From positions 5,942,003 to 6,006,002 of the forward strand of contig OY811976.1 in the NCBI GenBank assembly GCA_963681505.1: DNA of 64,000 nucleotides, read 5' to 3'. The translations under genes were made by a program, and so were the position numbers. The notes beneath the pieces are model-generated. The model did no database searches. It had not been told where the DNA came from and worked only from the letters and a program-made list of their open reading frames with translations. Positions 24,096-35,912 of this stretch are shown here, piece by piece. Each line of letters begins with the position of its first letter. Positions within the stretch are counted from its first letter, which is position 1. This stretch comes from Eunapius fragilis. Its lineage: Eukaryota; Porifera; Demospongiae; Spongillida; Spongillidae.

Positions 24096-24959
24096 TTCAC
24101 CCTCCCCCCCCCACCCGCCCTATATATACCTATACGCGCACTACCATGACCTTCTCGTTCACTTCATAACAATATTTCAAAAAAGAATACATGTATACAT
24201 GTACATGCTACGCTATTAGGTATACCTCCTAACACATTGTATCTTTCAGCGTCTTCTGCAAAAAGTGTCTGATATGCAAACCATTGGTGCACCACTTCAA
24301 AGCCGAGCCTGTACATGTACATATGACACAACTTTTAAGCGCATACATTAATGTACATTAATGTACCTTGTTTACATTGGAAGATTGAACCTGCTAGAAA
24401 ATAAAATCAGTTATCGCTTCGCTTACGTACCAAGTTTACGTTTCGCTTACGTACCAAGTTTCTCATAGGCATAAACGTGGTATACGCTGCGCACACCATA
24501 ATTGTGACGAGAATCTAGGAGGAAAAATAATCATTCACGCACGCACACACCTCCGTGTCCATGAGTTTTCAGGAATACAAAATGCGAGACGACTTTCTAG
24601 AGGGGGAGATAAGAAATTACTGACGATTACAGACGACCTTAAGACTATCTGTGACTTAACCGCAAAGCCAAAGATAGTACCGCACAGTTGCAGGCTTTTT
24701 TTTCCCTGAAAAGGAAAAAAAAAACATACATTGTTATATACCTACCGACACTTTTGTTTTCTAGGCGCGTCCACTTGAGATAGAAGAAACAAAGTTACAA
24801 TGCACAAATATATTATTATCGTACCTCAGTTACACACTCGGAAGCCCAATGTGTAAGCAGCAGGAAACGATTATCTTCATGACGCGGCTAATTAACAGCT
24901 GCCTAAAGCGCTTTCAAACACGTGACTATATATATTCAACAAGTACCTATACATGTATA

Positions 24960-25075
24960 TGTGAAAGTTGGTGGTATATAGGATTTGAAGGCAATAGTGG
25001 TATAAAAAGCAGGGAAACAAGGGTTGAATGATAAGGAAAAACGAAATAGTATATTTTTTCCCACCTACATATACG
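24960..25075. repeat. half copy of the 'GTTGGTGGTATATAGG' MITE
   Basis: AAAGTTGGTGGTATATAGGA, GTGGTATAAAAAGC and AGGAAAAACGAAATAG match one arm of the foldback MITE at 60725-61009. The second arm is not seen. Confidence 0.6.
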
Positions 25076-25892
25076 ATTACTGGCCGATCTAAATATACCC
25101 GTCAATAGGAGTGTCACTGCCGTATATATAGAAAAGAGACGGTGAAAAGAGTTTTGAGATGCTATTAAAAGCAGAAGGAAGCAAAAATTTGTTGCAAGTG
25201 TTTCTTTCTACCATTATTACAGTCATTCTTGCATATTTTAAGACCTGCGCTTTGTTGCGATCGCTACGTGTACAAAATACGCTAGGCTCAGCCCCGATTC
25301 GGCGAAAACAGGAACGTTCGTATCTTCAGTCAAAATGCAAAGTAAGTGGTCTTTTCTTACGTATCTTTCTAAAAAGTGTACTTGTCATACGCTACAGTTC
25401 GAAATATGATGAACAGCTGATCAAGTTAGTTCTAATTATTGCGCGTATACTAGGTATATTAAAAACCATCTATGGTTTGACAATGTACCTCTTTCTGTAG
25501 GAACAGCTTATCTGTGACCCATTCACATATTTTGAAGGCCACCAGTAAAGCTTTGCTGCAGTTCAAGGTAGGTTTGCTGACACAAGTATATTCCACACCT
25601 AAATGTACATTTGGAGGGATGGACTTTTTGTACAGTGTGATAGAGTGCAGTGACGATAGAGGGTGGGAGGAGGATACAGTGGTGATGGAGGTTGGTTGGA
25701 GGATGCTATGGTGATGGTGGGTGGGTGGAGAGTACAGGGTGGGGTTCAAGCTTCATATATATAGATGTATATATCTCACACACCAGTTTAGCATTTGTAA
25801 TTAGCGATTGAGCTTGTGATAGTGGGTGTTCAGTGTGCTACATATAGACAGATGTGGGGAGTTATTGTTGATGGGTATAGTGTGATGTAAGA

Positions 25893-27146
25893 GGGGTGTG
25901 TTTTGCTAGTAGTGGACTGGGGACTTGAGAGGCAGAAAGCTTGCCGTCTTCCCATGGGTACGGACACAGCGCACAAGTGGAGTGCATAAGTATTGTGGAT
26001 GATGGCCCCCAAGTCCTGGGTGTGTTTGGGTCAGGGCCAACGTCACTACTCCTGTCGCATATTAGCTAGGTGGAAGATTGTGGTTTGTGTATAGAAATGG
26101 TTGACAGGGGTGGATACCAACAGTGTCACTGTAGTGGAAACACACTCCAAACCAGTCATTGAGTGACCCCAAAGCACTGTGTCATGACAACAGTCCTGCT
26201 GTCATGGCAACTGTGGCTATGGAGTGTGTTTTGCTAGTAGTGGACTGGGGACTTGAGAGGCAGAAAGCTTGCCGTCTTCCCATGGGTACGGACACAGCGC
26301 ACAAGTGGAGTGCATAAGTATTGTGGATGATGGCCCCCAAGTCCTGGGTGTGTTTGGGTCAGGGCCAACGTCACTACTCCTGTCGCATATTAGCTAGGTG
26401 GAAGATTGTGGTTTGTGTATAGAAATGGTTGACAGGGGTGGATACCAACAGTGTCACTGTAGTGGAAACACACTCCAAACCAGTCATTGAGTGACCCCAA
26501 AGCACTGTGTCATGACAACAGTCCTGCTGTCATGGCAACTGTGGCTATGGAGTGTGTTTTGCTAGTAGTGGACTGGGGACTTGAGAGGCAGAAAGCTTGC
26601 CGTCTTCCCATGGGTACGGACACAGCGCACAAGTGGAGTGCATAAGTGTTGTGGATGATGGCCCCCAAGTCCTGGGTGTGTTTGGGTCAGGGCCAACGTC
26701 ACTACTCCTGTCGCATATTAGCTAGGTGGAAGATTGTGGTTTGTGTATAGAAATGGTTGACAGGGGTGGATACCAACAGTGTCACTGTAGTGGAAACACA
26801 CTCCAAACCAGTCATATTGAGTGACCCCAAAGCACTGTGTCATGACAACAGTCCTGCTGTCATGGCAACTGTGGCTATGGAGTGTGTTTTGCTAGTAGTG
26901 GACTGGGGACTTGAGAGGCAGAAAGCTTGCCGTCTTCCCATGGGTACGGACACAGCGCACAAGTGGAGTGCATAAGTGTTGTGGGTGATGGCCCCCAAGT
27001 CCTGGGTGTGTTTGGGTCAGGGCCAACGTCACTACTCCTGTCGCATATTAGCTAGGTGGAAGATTGTGGTTTGTGTATAGAAATGGTTGACAGGGGTGGA
27101 TACCAACAGTGTCACTGTAGTGGAAACACACTCCAAACCAGTCATT
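25893..27146. repeat. ~328-bp satellite-like tandem repeat, ~3.8 units
   Basis: Units start GTGTGTTTTGCTAGTAGTGG at 25896, 26224, 26552 and 26882 and are nearly identical. The last runs into the open frame at 27087-27596. Short shadow frames recur in each unit. Confidence 0.93.
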
Positions 27147-27156
27147 GAGTATTTTG

Positions 27157-27599
27157 CAGCAAGAACTCTTGCTGATGGAAGTATCGACATAGATGAATGG
27201 ACAAATCAGCCTAAGCTTGTTAGGAAAGAGTATAAAAGGTTATGCATCCAACCAGTGAGATACATAGAACGTAAGGTTATGCTCTATGCAATAGACCATA
27301 GACGCAACCAGTACCTGTGCATAGATCCAAACCATTGTGTGTCTATTACAGCTATTGACGTCCCACACTACCCTGAAGCAAATGAAATAGTTGAAGTAAA
27401 GGGAGGTGCATACTTCATTGTAGCAAGAGTGGAAAGGGAAACAGAGCAAGTGATATGCAACCCTCTGCACAAAGTGGGAAGTCTCAACCCTCAATGGAAA
27501 CCATCTCTGTTAGAAACCGTGACACAACCTATCTCAAATATAATATGTAACATAGCATTTGAAATACGTGCTGGGTGCTATTATCTACACATATAATTC
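27157..27599 (+). CDS. unrecognised exon in the CACTA-like element
   Basis: The open frame extends back into the tandem repeat, but non-repetitive coding starts near 27150, with a possible acceptor TTTTGCAG just before CAAGAACTC. About 145 residues: DGSIDIDEWTNQPKLVRKEY, CIDPNHCVSITAIDVPHYPE, EIVEVKGGAYFIVARVE and a hydrophobic C-terminal end with TAA. No catalytic motif recognised. It could be the last exon of a gene carried by the element. Confidence 0.4.
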
Positions 27600-27736
27600 T
27601 GCTGTATAATTTGATTAAACTTGTTATCACTTTCAATACTAAGCCTAGATGAGATATGATATAATATTACAAGTTACAAGTTGTACTTCAACATAATGAG
27701 GATAGGTTGCCTATGACTCAGGTGTTAATATGTGAC

Positions 27737-27738
<2 letters not shown>

Positions 27739-27794
<56 letters not shown>
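27739..27794. repeat. GA microsatellite
   Basis: A pure GA run of ~55 bp. Confidence 0.95.
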
Positions 27795-27796
<2 letters not shown>

Positions 27797-27944
27797 TTGA
27801 GCAGCATGTGTGTGTTTGTGTGTGTGTGTGAACCAAAACGTTTGTGTGAGTGAGTTTATAAGTATGATAGGGCACATACGTATACACAAACACAACAACA
27901 TAATTTGTAACCCCTTACTTGTCTACCCTAAAGTGGGGCACACT

Positions 27945-29600
27945 TACAAGGGAAGGAGCAAGGTACAGCTGGTCCCTGGTCCAATGAGCACTGGGCACCC
28001 GAGAGTGGAATGTTGGAGGCACAACCCGTAGTGTTCACATCAGTAGGGGAGACATTGAACATAGGCTATGAGGGAGGGAGGGAGGGAGGGGGAGGGGAGG
28101 TGGGGAGGGGAGGGGAGGTGGGGAGGGGGAGGGGAGGTGGGGAGGGGGAGGGGAGGTGGGGAGGGGAGGTGGGGAGGGGAGGGGAGGTGGGGAGGTGAGA
28201 GTGAGGGTGGGGAGGATGGAAAGTGGGGAAGAGGTGAAGTGGGGAGGAGTAAACAAACGTGTGCATAATAGGGACACAATACACACACAAACAAACACAA
28301 ATACACACACACAAATGCACACCACAGACAGTGTGTGTGTGTGTGTGTTTGAACCAAAAGGTGTGTGGGTTAGAACAGTGTGTGAACAGTGTGTGTGTGT
28401 GTGTGTGTGGGCGGGAGTGTGTGTGTATATTGTCTCAGTGTGTGTGTTTGTGTGTGTGTGCGTGGTTGGATTAAGCAGTGGATGGTGGCATGGGGAAACA
28501 TGTGTTAACACATGCTACACACTTACATATTTACATGTATCGCTATGCAAAATGCTACGTTAAATGCGAAACACTAACCAGTCCAGATGAATGAAAACAT
28601 GTGCCTTGTTCCCTAATGGAAGGAGCAGGGTACAGCTGGTCCCTGGTCCAATGAGCACTGGGCACCCGAGAGTGGAATGTTGGAGGCACAACCCGTAGTA
28701 GGAGAGTGGAGACATTGAACATAGGCTATGAGGGAGGGAGGGAGGGAGGGAGGGGAGGGAGGGAGAGAGGGAAGGAGAGAGGGAGGGAGAGAGGGAGGGA
28801 GGAAGAGAGGGAGGGAGGGAGGAAGGGAGCAAGGGAGAGTGGTGGAGAGGTGGGGAGGAGGGGAAGTAGGGAGATGGGAGAGGGGAGGATGGTTGGAGGG
28901 GAGGAGGGGATGTGGGGAGGAGGGGAGGTGGGGAAGTGAGGGGTGGGGGAGAATGGGAAGTGGGTAGGAGGGGCAGGGGATGAGAGGAAGTGGGGAGGAA
29001 GGGAGGTGAGGGTGAGGGGTGGAGGAGAAGAGAAGTCGGGAGGATGACAAGAGAACATTTATGCAAACAACACATGTGTATATTGTGTGAGAGAGACTTA
29101 CAATGTAATCATTATTTATTTCATTATTTCGCAGTTAAGAAATATCCTTAGCCCTGTCCACACTACACAGAGGCGCAGTGGAGAAGGGGAAGTGCAGTGG
29201 AGAGGAGGCGCAGTGAACAGATGGGAAGGAGCTGTATGTTTGCGTCTGTGTGTGTACCAAAAGGTTTGTGTGTGGGGTTGAGAGGTGACAGTGTGTGTGT
29301 GTGAGGGAGGGGTGGCTGGACTGAAAAGTGTGTGTGTGTGTGTGCATGGGTGTGACCAAACAGTTTGTGTGAGTATGATCTGAATGGTTTGTGTGGTGGC
29401 TACTGTAGACGGAAGAGAAGAGAGAGAGAGAAAGAGAAAGTGTGTGTGAGTGTGTGTGTGTGTGTGTGTGTGGTTGGATTAAACAGTGTTTGGTGTGAAT
29501 GTACATGCACTGGTCAAATGCAAACACACACACACATATTATGGGTCTTAACACATGCTACACAGCCTACACTTGCATTTTAAAAATGCTTTATTAAATG
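27945..29600. repeat. duplicated block with GGGAGG and TG simple repeats
   Basis: A ~135-bp sequence (GGAGCAAGGTACAGCTGG ... ACATAGGCTATGAGGGAGG) at 27955-28090 recurs at 28620-28750. A second shared part (GGTTGGATTAA, CACATGCTACACA, AATGCTAAACACTTG) occurs at 28470-28575 and 29470-29615. Between them are long GGGGAGG purine tracts and TG repeats. The many Pro/Ser, Thr/His and Cys/Val open frames here are low-complexity shadows. Confidence 0.8.
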
Positions 29601-29839
29601 CTAAACACTTGCTACTTAACTACCAGTACTGTACATACTCTGCAGTGCAGCAGTCCTGATGAATGACAGCAGGTGCCTGTTCCCCAATGGCCAACAGCTG
29701 GACATGCTTCCCGATATACAACATCAGAAAACGACAGCAATCCTGTGGAGAAAGCCAAGCGTATGAAGTAGTTGCATACTTTATAATTAGCTATACTGTA
29801 ACAAGAAGTTATTTCAAATAGACCTACATGTACCAATCA

Positions 29840-30010
29840 GCAATGGTGATGGAAGATGTACCGCGAACGATCTTATTCGACACTCAAAGACAAGCAGTTC
29901 GGAATCGTTGTAAACGTACTACTGGATCGGGATGTCTTCGTATGTCTTCCAACTGGAAGACGTATACAGTATACACTTCGGACATTGTGCAAAGTCTCGT
30001 ATCCAGACCC
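29840..30010 (+). pseudogene. RecQ-like helicase N-terminal scrap
   Basis: STLKDKQFGIVVNVLLDRDVFVCLPTG fits the start of RecQ-type helicase domains in invertebrates (motif 0 Q, then motif I). The Walker A lysine is missing because PTG is followed by RRIQ instead of xGKS. Very short; a low-confidence match. It sits near the right end of the CACTA-like element. Confidence 0.4.
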
Positions 30011-30511
30011 TTACTCCCACAGCTGCAGATGGATTACATCACCGCTAAACATACATACGTTTATATGTTTTATTAAAACCTCACCCAATTATGCCCGTAC
30101 TGAGTTATAGCAGAAGACATTCGGAACAGCTACCAGTAGTTTGTACCGACAAAACTTTTAGTCTGGTCCCCAGACTCCGTTTGCGATGACGAAACTAAGG
30201 TGGAGCGCGAAGAATGAAAGGCCTGGGGATTGCGATTACATCACGTGATTCTAATTTCACAATGATTGTTTGCTGTTGTTTTATCAGATTCGCAAGGTTT
30301 ATTCATCTCTAGTCAGCCAAAATACAACATTCAACAACATATACCGTTCATATACCGTTCATCTGTTGTATTTTATTGTCATTTTCACAACGACGTTTGA
30401 AACTAACGTTGTATTATGTTGTGATTAAACCCACTGTACTTGATATATGATGTCAAACGTTGTTAAATATAGTAAATGAACCATTGTGTTTTCAACTTTT
30501 TCCCTGTGATA

Positions 30512-30855
30512 GCAAGTCCGGACACTTAGGTGCCTTCAAAACATTTCAAAAGATCAAAGAACGATATTTCTGGCCTGGTTACGAGCAAGAAATTCATGAT
30601 GCAGTACAAAGATGTGACATTTGCCAACGTCGTAACCATCCAATACCTGCACCTCAAGCACCTTTAGGAACAATCAGTAGCACCTACCCTTTTCAGAAGA
30701 TTTCCTGGGACATTATGGGTCCTCTTCCAGTTAGCACTCATGGGTTCAGGTATATATTGGTCATCACTGACTTGTTCTCCAAATGGGTAGAAGCGTTCCC
30801 ACTAGTGGGAACTGATAGCAATACTTTGGCCAAAATTTTGGTAGACGAAATTGTA
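30512..30855 (+). pseudogene. pol: gypsy B integrase, 5' half
   Basis: Resumes after the CACTA-like insertion: SKSGHLGAFKTF, RYFWPGY, CDICQRRNHP (zinc region), then SWDIMGPLP (first catalytic D) and DLFSKWVEAFPL. It ends at DEIV, where the 3' LTR starts at once. The second catalytic D, the E and the C-terminal domain are deleted. Confidence 0.9.
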
Positions 30856-31012
30856 TGATGTCAGCTGTCACCGAAGGTGTTAACAAGGTGATAGACCTGA
30901 CCTTTGGGACTAGACTATTCTAGAAGATTCTATAGGGTATTAATGCATTAAGTTTGTGTGTGTAAGTGTCTTTTTGGTCTTGCGCTGGTAACTCATTATT
31001 GGAGTTGTTACA
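30856..31012 (+). repeat. gypsy B 3' LTR
   Basis: 157 bp, identical to the 5' LTR except one base. Followed by ACAGA, the target duplication. Confidence 0.93.
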
Positions 31013-31609
31013 ACAGACTGCTGGTAATAATGAATTGCAAGCCTTAGCTAAGCAGCTGCCTTCTGGAACTTCTGGTTTGTTATATGGTTGCCTCCCTCAT
31101 GTTAGGGATGCAATTATGCTGGTGAAGGAGTCCTGGGATGCTATATCATCTTCAACTATAGCGGCGTGTTTTGATCATGCTCACTGTTTATCTGCAATTG
31201 AGGCAGCTGATCTTGCTATGGAGTTCAGAGACTATTGCAAAACTGTGCAGTCAGACACTGTCCAAATCATGTGTGAAAGGTTAGCTAGCTTAACCATAGG
31301 TAGCACTGATGACTTCAAAAGCACAGGCCTTGATGTAGTACTGAAAGCAGCACATAGTCAGCCCAGCACTGCCTCGAGTATGCTCCTAGAATGGTTGCAA
31401 TTGGAAGATATTGGTGCAGTTCCTGTTGAAGAAGATGTAGGTGAACAAGATGATGATGAAGGTATAGATCCTAACCTAGTAAGCAGAGCATTACTCCTTT
31501 TACAAGACTTGCATGGACTAGCTGCAAAACTTCACAATGCCCAGCTTATGGATGTTACAAGGCGGTTTGTTCTAGAGCTGAGGAATGCAGATTCTGCCAT
31601 TGCCTAACA
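31013..31609 (+). pseudogene. Tigger/pogo transposase, 3' piece
   Basis: Continues the transposase cut at 20356: LPHVRDAIMLVKESWDAISS, STIAACFDHAHCLS is the helical segment that follows the DDE core in Tigger proteins. An acidic tail follows (VEEDVGEQDDDEG), then a C-terminal end and TAA (31605-31607). The two pieces do not join in exact frame: one base is off at the ACAGA duplication, so the gene had, or later gained, an indel there. Confidence 0.8.
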
Positions 31610-32170
31610 ATATGCTTGTTTTGTTGTTTTTTTTTTCCCCTCGTGTTATTTTCAATGCATGTATGTCTTAGTGTGTTTTTGACTTGGTCATTGATATTGT
31701 AAGTTGTTCAGGTTCAGTGCATTCAGTTGTTCAAGATTGACCCAATAGCAAAACTCAGATTTAACACGTAGTGCAGCTACTTGTTTTGTGCTGGTTCGGT
31801 GTTCGTATTGTGATTGCTATTCCTGCAACACCAACACTCACTGCGTATTGATAATGGCGCAGACGAGTATATGCTTATCACTTAGCTGCCATACCTTATG
31901 TGTGTGAATTATAATGACGGAATGTGCTTTATCTATTACACATTGTGAGTTCATGAATAACGTGAAGACCCACCCCTGTTAGTGTTCCGGTTAGATCCAT
32001 CCGAACAGAATATCAAACCGAACTAACTTAATTCAATATGAACGTCGAACAGTTCGTGATTGCCAGTTATCGATGATTATTATTGTTTAAATTAAACTAT
32101 CCCCCCCCCTCCACCCGCTTTGTGAAATGTTTCCAAACATTCCATTATTACAACTGAATGATATGCTGGC
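31610..32170. other. no gene recognised
   Basis: 3' flank of the Tigger gene and AT-rich sequence; no supported feature. Confidence 0.4.
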
Positions 32171-32204
32171 ACATGATAGCCTCAGTGGTGCTGTGGACAA
32201 ATTG

Positions 32205-33276
32205 TTGGAGGGGCATCTGTTACATCTTCACTTTCAACTAGCAAGGTACTAAACGACTACGCTAAAAGTGTTGTAAATGAATCAAAAGAAATATTGATTA
32301 CAATTTCGTGCAGTAGTATCTGGAATGCAGCATTAAAATTTTACAAGTCAGCAAAGTCTTATCCTGAGAAACTGACATTTAAGTTAAATGTGGAATTTGA
32401 TGGTGAGGAAGGAATTGATGGTGGGGCATTAAGAAGCACATATTTTGAGTTAGCGCTGAACGAAGGAGATGAAAGGTTATGAGGGAGCAACAACCGCTAA
32501 ACTCCCAAAGAAGGAAATGGGTTTGGAATGTCATTTTGAACTCTTTGGTATATTGGTTGTTCATTCAATTGTTCATGGAGGACCATCATTGAGAAACATA
32601 TGCCCTGCAATATATGAATACATTATAACTGAATTATAACTGAATGTATTCATATATTATATCTTGGGTTTCTTGACTTTTGTCGTCACCATATCCTGGT
32701 GGCGAAACCTTTGTTTATACATGAATCACAGCATCTAGGTGCAGAGCAGTTTAAGGATCTTATTCAGTCTGATTCCAAGGTCTCTTTGACTTCGGAAGAG
32801 GAGATGGCTCTGAAGTATTTTGATGCATACATAACACAGCGAGAGACAGCCACAAAAGGTTGGTATATATATGTATGTATGCATGATCGTTACCAGTAAA
32901 AAGGAAATTTCATGTATTTGTTTTTCTATCAAGCAAAATAAGGGTGATACTTCTGTTCACATGTGTAGCGAAAGGATATGAATTGCAAAATGCTATTATT
33001 GGGGTGATGATCCTTTATGTTATATTAGTTGTAAATTTTTGGTAGCATCTATAATTATAATACTACTTCAACCATATCATTTCATTAGGTCCTACCTTAT
33101 CAATACTACTAAATTTCATCACTGGCCAAAGGGGAATACCACCAAGAGGATTCAAGAGCCGCATCATAGTGAAGTATACAACAAAGTCTCTTCCCTACTG
33201 TGATTGCTGTTTCCTTACCATTCATTTGCCAAAAACTACCAACAGTATGCTTCAGTTTTTTGAAGCGATGATATAA
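32205..33276 (+). pseudogene. HECT-domain E3 ligase-like gene, broken
   Basis: Several pieces of a HECT domain in order. IWNAALKFYKSAKSYPEKLT with VEFDGEEGIDGGALRSTYFE (N-lobe start) lies at about 32312-32470. YEGATTAKLPKKE, GILVVHSIVHGGPS and CPAIYEYI are at about 32480-32640. SEEEMALKYFDAYI is at 32790-32835. The last exon (33090-33276) has LLNFITGQRGIPPRGF and LPYCDCCFLTIHLP, where the second C of CCF is at the thioester cysteine position, ending FFEAMI and TAA. One-base frame changes (near 32480) and stops interrupt it. HECT proteins pass ubiquitin from E2 to substrates. Which HECT subfamily it is (it recalls G2E3-like genes) is uncertain. Confidence 0.7.
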
Positions 33277-33419
33277 TATATTTTTATATAATTGTCACAT
33301 CACACCGCTCAATACTTAAATGCTCGTGATGGTAATTAAAATGTGGGTGGGGGGGGGGAACACTTGCCAGTATTAATCATCGACAATACAAATAAAGAAT
33401 GATAATAAACAAATAGAGG

Positions 33420-33685
33420 AAACAAGTAAAGAAAAACATTCTCTAATGAGAAAGTTGGTGGGATATAGGAAATGGTGGCAAAAGTGGTGTAAAAAGGGAA
33501 CAAGGTTTTGGGAAAAGAAAAATAGACAAAAATCCTATATTTAGCACTTCTTACATTTATACGTGCTAAATACATGTTTTTGTATCTTTTCCCAAAACCT
33601 TATTCCCTTCCTATTTACACCACCTTTGCCCCAATTCCTATAACCCACCAACTTTCTCGTTAGAGAATGTTTTTCTTTACTTGTT
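33420..33685. mobile_element. foldback MITE, 266 bp
   Basis: Left end ACAAGTAAAGAAAAACATTC..., right end is the reverse complement GAATGTTTTTCTTTACTTGT. Arms extend ~110 bp each (GTTGGTGGGATATAGG against CCTATAACCCACCAAC). Same family as 60725-61009. Confidence 0.88.
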
Positions 33686-33689
33686 AAAA

Positions 33690-34330
33690 TCAATAAGCAC
33701 AACATCTTTTTGTGCTAAATTATTTATATATCTAATCAAAGGAGCTGTAGGTAAGGTGTTAAAGACTGAAGCCTTAAGAAGTATAAAAGAACTGCTGCTG
33801 AAACCTTTGTCAAGACCAGGCTAGGAGAGCTGCGGGCAGAGGAGCGTTGAAGGGTAAACCGTGTTATAATTATATATATTAATTCTTCCTATCATACAAG
33901 ATTTTTGGGATAAAACCATGCCATGGATTTCTTCTCATGTGATGCGAAGAGTTCGTAAACAAGTTCCTGAGCATACTAAAAGTCGATAGAGAAGAGATAC
34001 CCACCTATCATTTGCATGTTGCTCAGTTGGTAAGAATACCGGTAGGCATCCTATCCTTTCACCATCTGACCTGGAACAACTAGAAAACCCAATCCTTATA
34101 ACCCATAGCGCATTTTCTGAGACACGAAATAGTTTTTATATATGAATAATCGACATGTGTTGCAGTTGTTTTACTATATATTCGTATATACATGCGTTTG
34201 TTAACACACATCAGGAATAAATTATCCCATTACACAAGTGCAGCTACACTGCAGGTGTGTGCCAAAAGGTTGTTAAAGGCAAAGAGCAAATGTACATCCA
34301 CCATATTTCTCTGCAAAAGCATATGCTGCA
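33690..34330. other. no clear gene
   Basis: Contains short open pieces and GT/AG-like sites that may belong to the N-terminal part of family U copy 3, but I cannot support exons. Confidence 0.3.
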
Positions 34331-35303
34331 AAATTGCTAATTGCTTTTGGTATTGATACCAACAACGATGACAACAGAGTTAAAATTTGGTGGAAGTGGC
34401 TACATACATGGTGTTAGCCCTTGGGGAGTCACACCACATTACTATGCAATTCATGCAGCAATCTGCAGAAAGGGCAAAATCCGTTCAGCAGCTGGTATGT
34501 TAAAGAAAAGAGAAAATAGTTTAATTTTTATGACTTTCAACTTGTAGGAAGCAAAATAGCTGGTAGTACTAAAATTGCAAAGAAAGGATTCTTGTTCAAT
34601 GAAGATCCTTTTGTAAAGGAGTTAGATAAGGCCTATTTGGCGTCCATCGTCAGCAGTACTTTGGAGCTTTCGTTGGTAACCATTTACATGAGGCACTAAA
34701 GGTAAGACAAAGCACAATACTGTCAGTGTGATACCATACTCTCTCATTATGCTATATTTAGGTTTCTAACATAAACAAATTGTGCCCATCAATCCTTTGT
34801 GCTGCACGAGAAAAATTCTCACAAGGAAGAAATGGTGGAAAACGAGGCAGTGAAGTTTCTCAAATGTATTCACGTTGTTTGCAAAGTGCCATGCAATATA
34901 TGACAACACCTTCATAGATGAGGCTAATGTCGAAAAACTAGGTACATGTATACCCTACATTCTCATCTGTGTACATGACTTACATATTAATCAACAGGAC
35001 AATGCATCAAGGAATTCCTGAGTTACTTTCGTACTGCATTTCCAGATGCAACGATCCCTATCAAAATGCACATGTTGGAGGATCACCACAGCGAAACCGC
35101 TATCCGGAGACGGGTTGCAACGGTACTCCGTCTCTTTCGAACACGACGGGCTTCTACGTAAATGTCACGGAAACGTTTAGTGACGGTGCCCGTGTATGTG
35201 CAATGGTAATCGACGAACGCTACAGCACGGTACCGTCCACATAGTTATTGACGTCATGGTCACATGATTATTATTATTATTATTCTGACTGATGTAAGTG
35301 AAA

Positions 35304-35446
35304 ATGAGCGGCAAGCGACGCTACTGTCACCACTGTGGGGAAGACGTGTGTAGATCTACATGTACATGTCCTGTCCAGAATGCTTCAAAATCAGCAGATA
35401 CTGGTCTCCTCGGAGGTGTGGACCTTCACGGGCGTGGCCTCATCAG
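35304..35446 (+). pseudogene. CACTA transposase first exon (remnant)
   Basis: From ATG at 35304: MSGKRRYCHHCGEDVCRSTC, then CPVQN, ending at a GTAAAT donor after 35446. The YCxxCxExV start is like the N-terminus of animal EnSpm transposases. No later exons remain. Confidence 0.5.
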
Positions 35447-35599
35447 GTAAATGTGTCGGTAGGCGCCATTTTTGTTGTGACGAACCCCCTTCTTTCAGTC
35501 TACAGGAATAGGTTGTAACGCGGAAGTACGTGCTTTTCGTTATGTAAGTTGATATCTGATACTTACTTGTATTTCCTCTCGCTTACCCTTTCCACGAAC

Positions 35600-35912
35600 G
35601 TACTCTGGAGTGCCATGAGGTATGTCAATGTGTCACAAGATCTCTTTTTTTTTTTTTTTGTAACAGATGAACGTTTGCTGGCAAGAGAGTTGTGCCTTGC
35701 GCATGCATTACGGTATACTCTTTCCAATCTGTAAGTTGTCAGTTGTATTATTATTGTTGGGCTTATGATTTTTGTTTCCTCGCTTACAGTCGAAGTTACT
35801 TTGTTTGTCTTTGAAGCGCAATGAGGTATGTGCAAAAGAATCTCTTTTTCTCACCTGCGACTTTTTGTAACAGATGAAGGTTTGATGACGAGAGAGTTGT
35901 GCGACTGTCGTA
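35600..35912. repeat. ~210-bp spaced internal duplication
   Basis: GCCATGAGGTATGT ... TCTCTTTTT ... TTTGTAACAGATGAACGTTTG ... GAGAGTTGTGC at 35611-35698 recurs at 35817-35904 (CGCAATGAGGTATGT ... TTTGTAACAGATGAAGGTTTG ... GAGAGTTGTGC). Confidence 0.75.

Larger units (their letters stand above)
23679..30508. mobile_element. CACTA/EnSpm-like DNA element, 6830 bp, non-autonomous
   Basis: Terminal inverted repeats start CACAGGGAAAA at both ends, and the 3-bp target duplication ATA lies at 23676-23678 and 30509-30511. Subterminal CACAACG/CGTTGTG motifs in both orientations occur within the first ~250 bp and last ~250 bp. 3-bp duplications and CAC-starting ends fit the CACTA superfamily. No transposase is present. 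Inside are tandem repeats, one unrecognised exon, simple repeats and a RecQ-like scrap. Confidence 0.82.
20357..31012 (+). mobile_element. Ty3/gypsy element B, with nested insertion
   Basis: Full-length by its ends. The 157-bp LTRs differ at one position (G/A near 20391), and the 5-bp target duplication ACAGA lies at 20352-20356 and 31013-31017. Order: gag-PR-RT-RNase H-IN. The integrase stops at DEIV and joins the 3' LTR directly, so its 3' half is deleted. A 6.8-kb CACTA-like element occupies 23679-30508. It is inserted in the Tigger transposase. Confidence 0.93.

Noticed and set aside
28035-29075. Pro/Ser/Leu-rich and Gly/Arg-rich frames up to 171 codons
   Set aside because: Translation of GGGAGG purine tracts in several frames; low complexity only.
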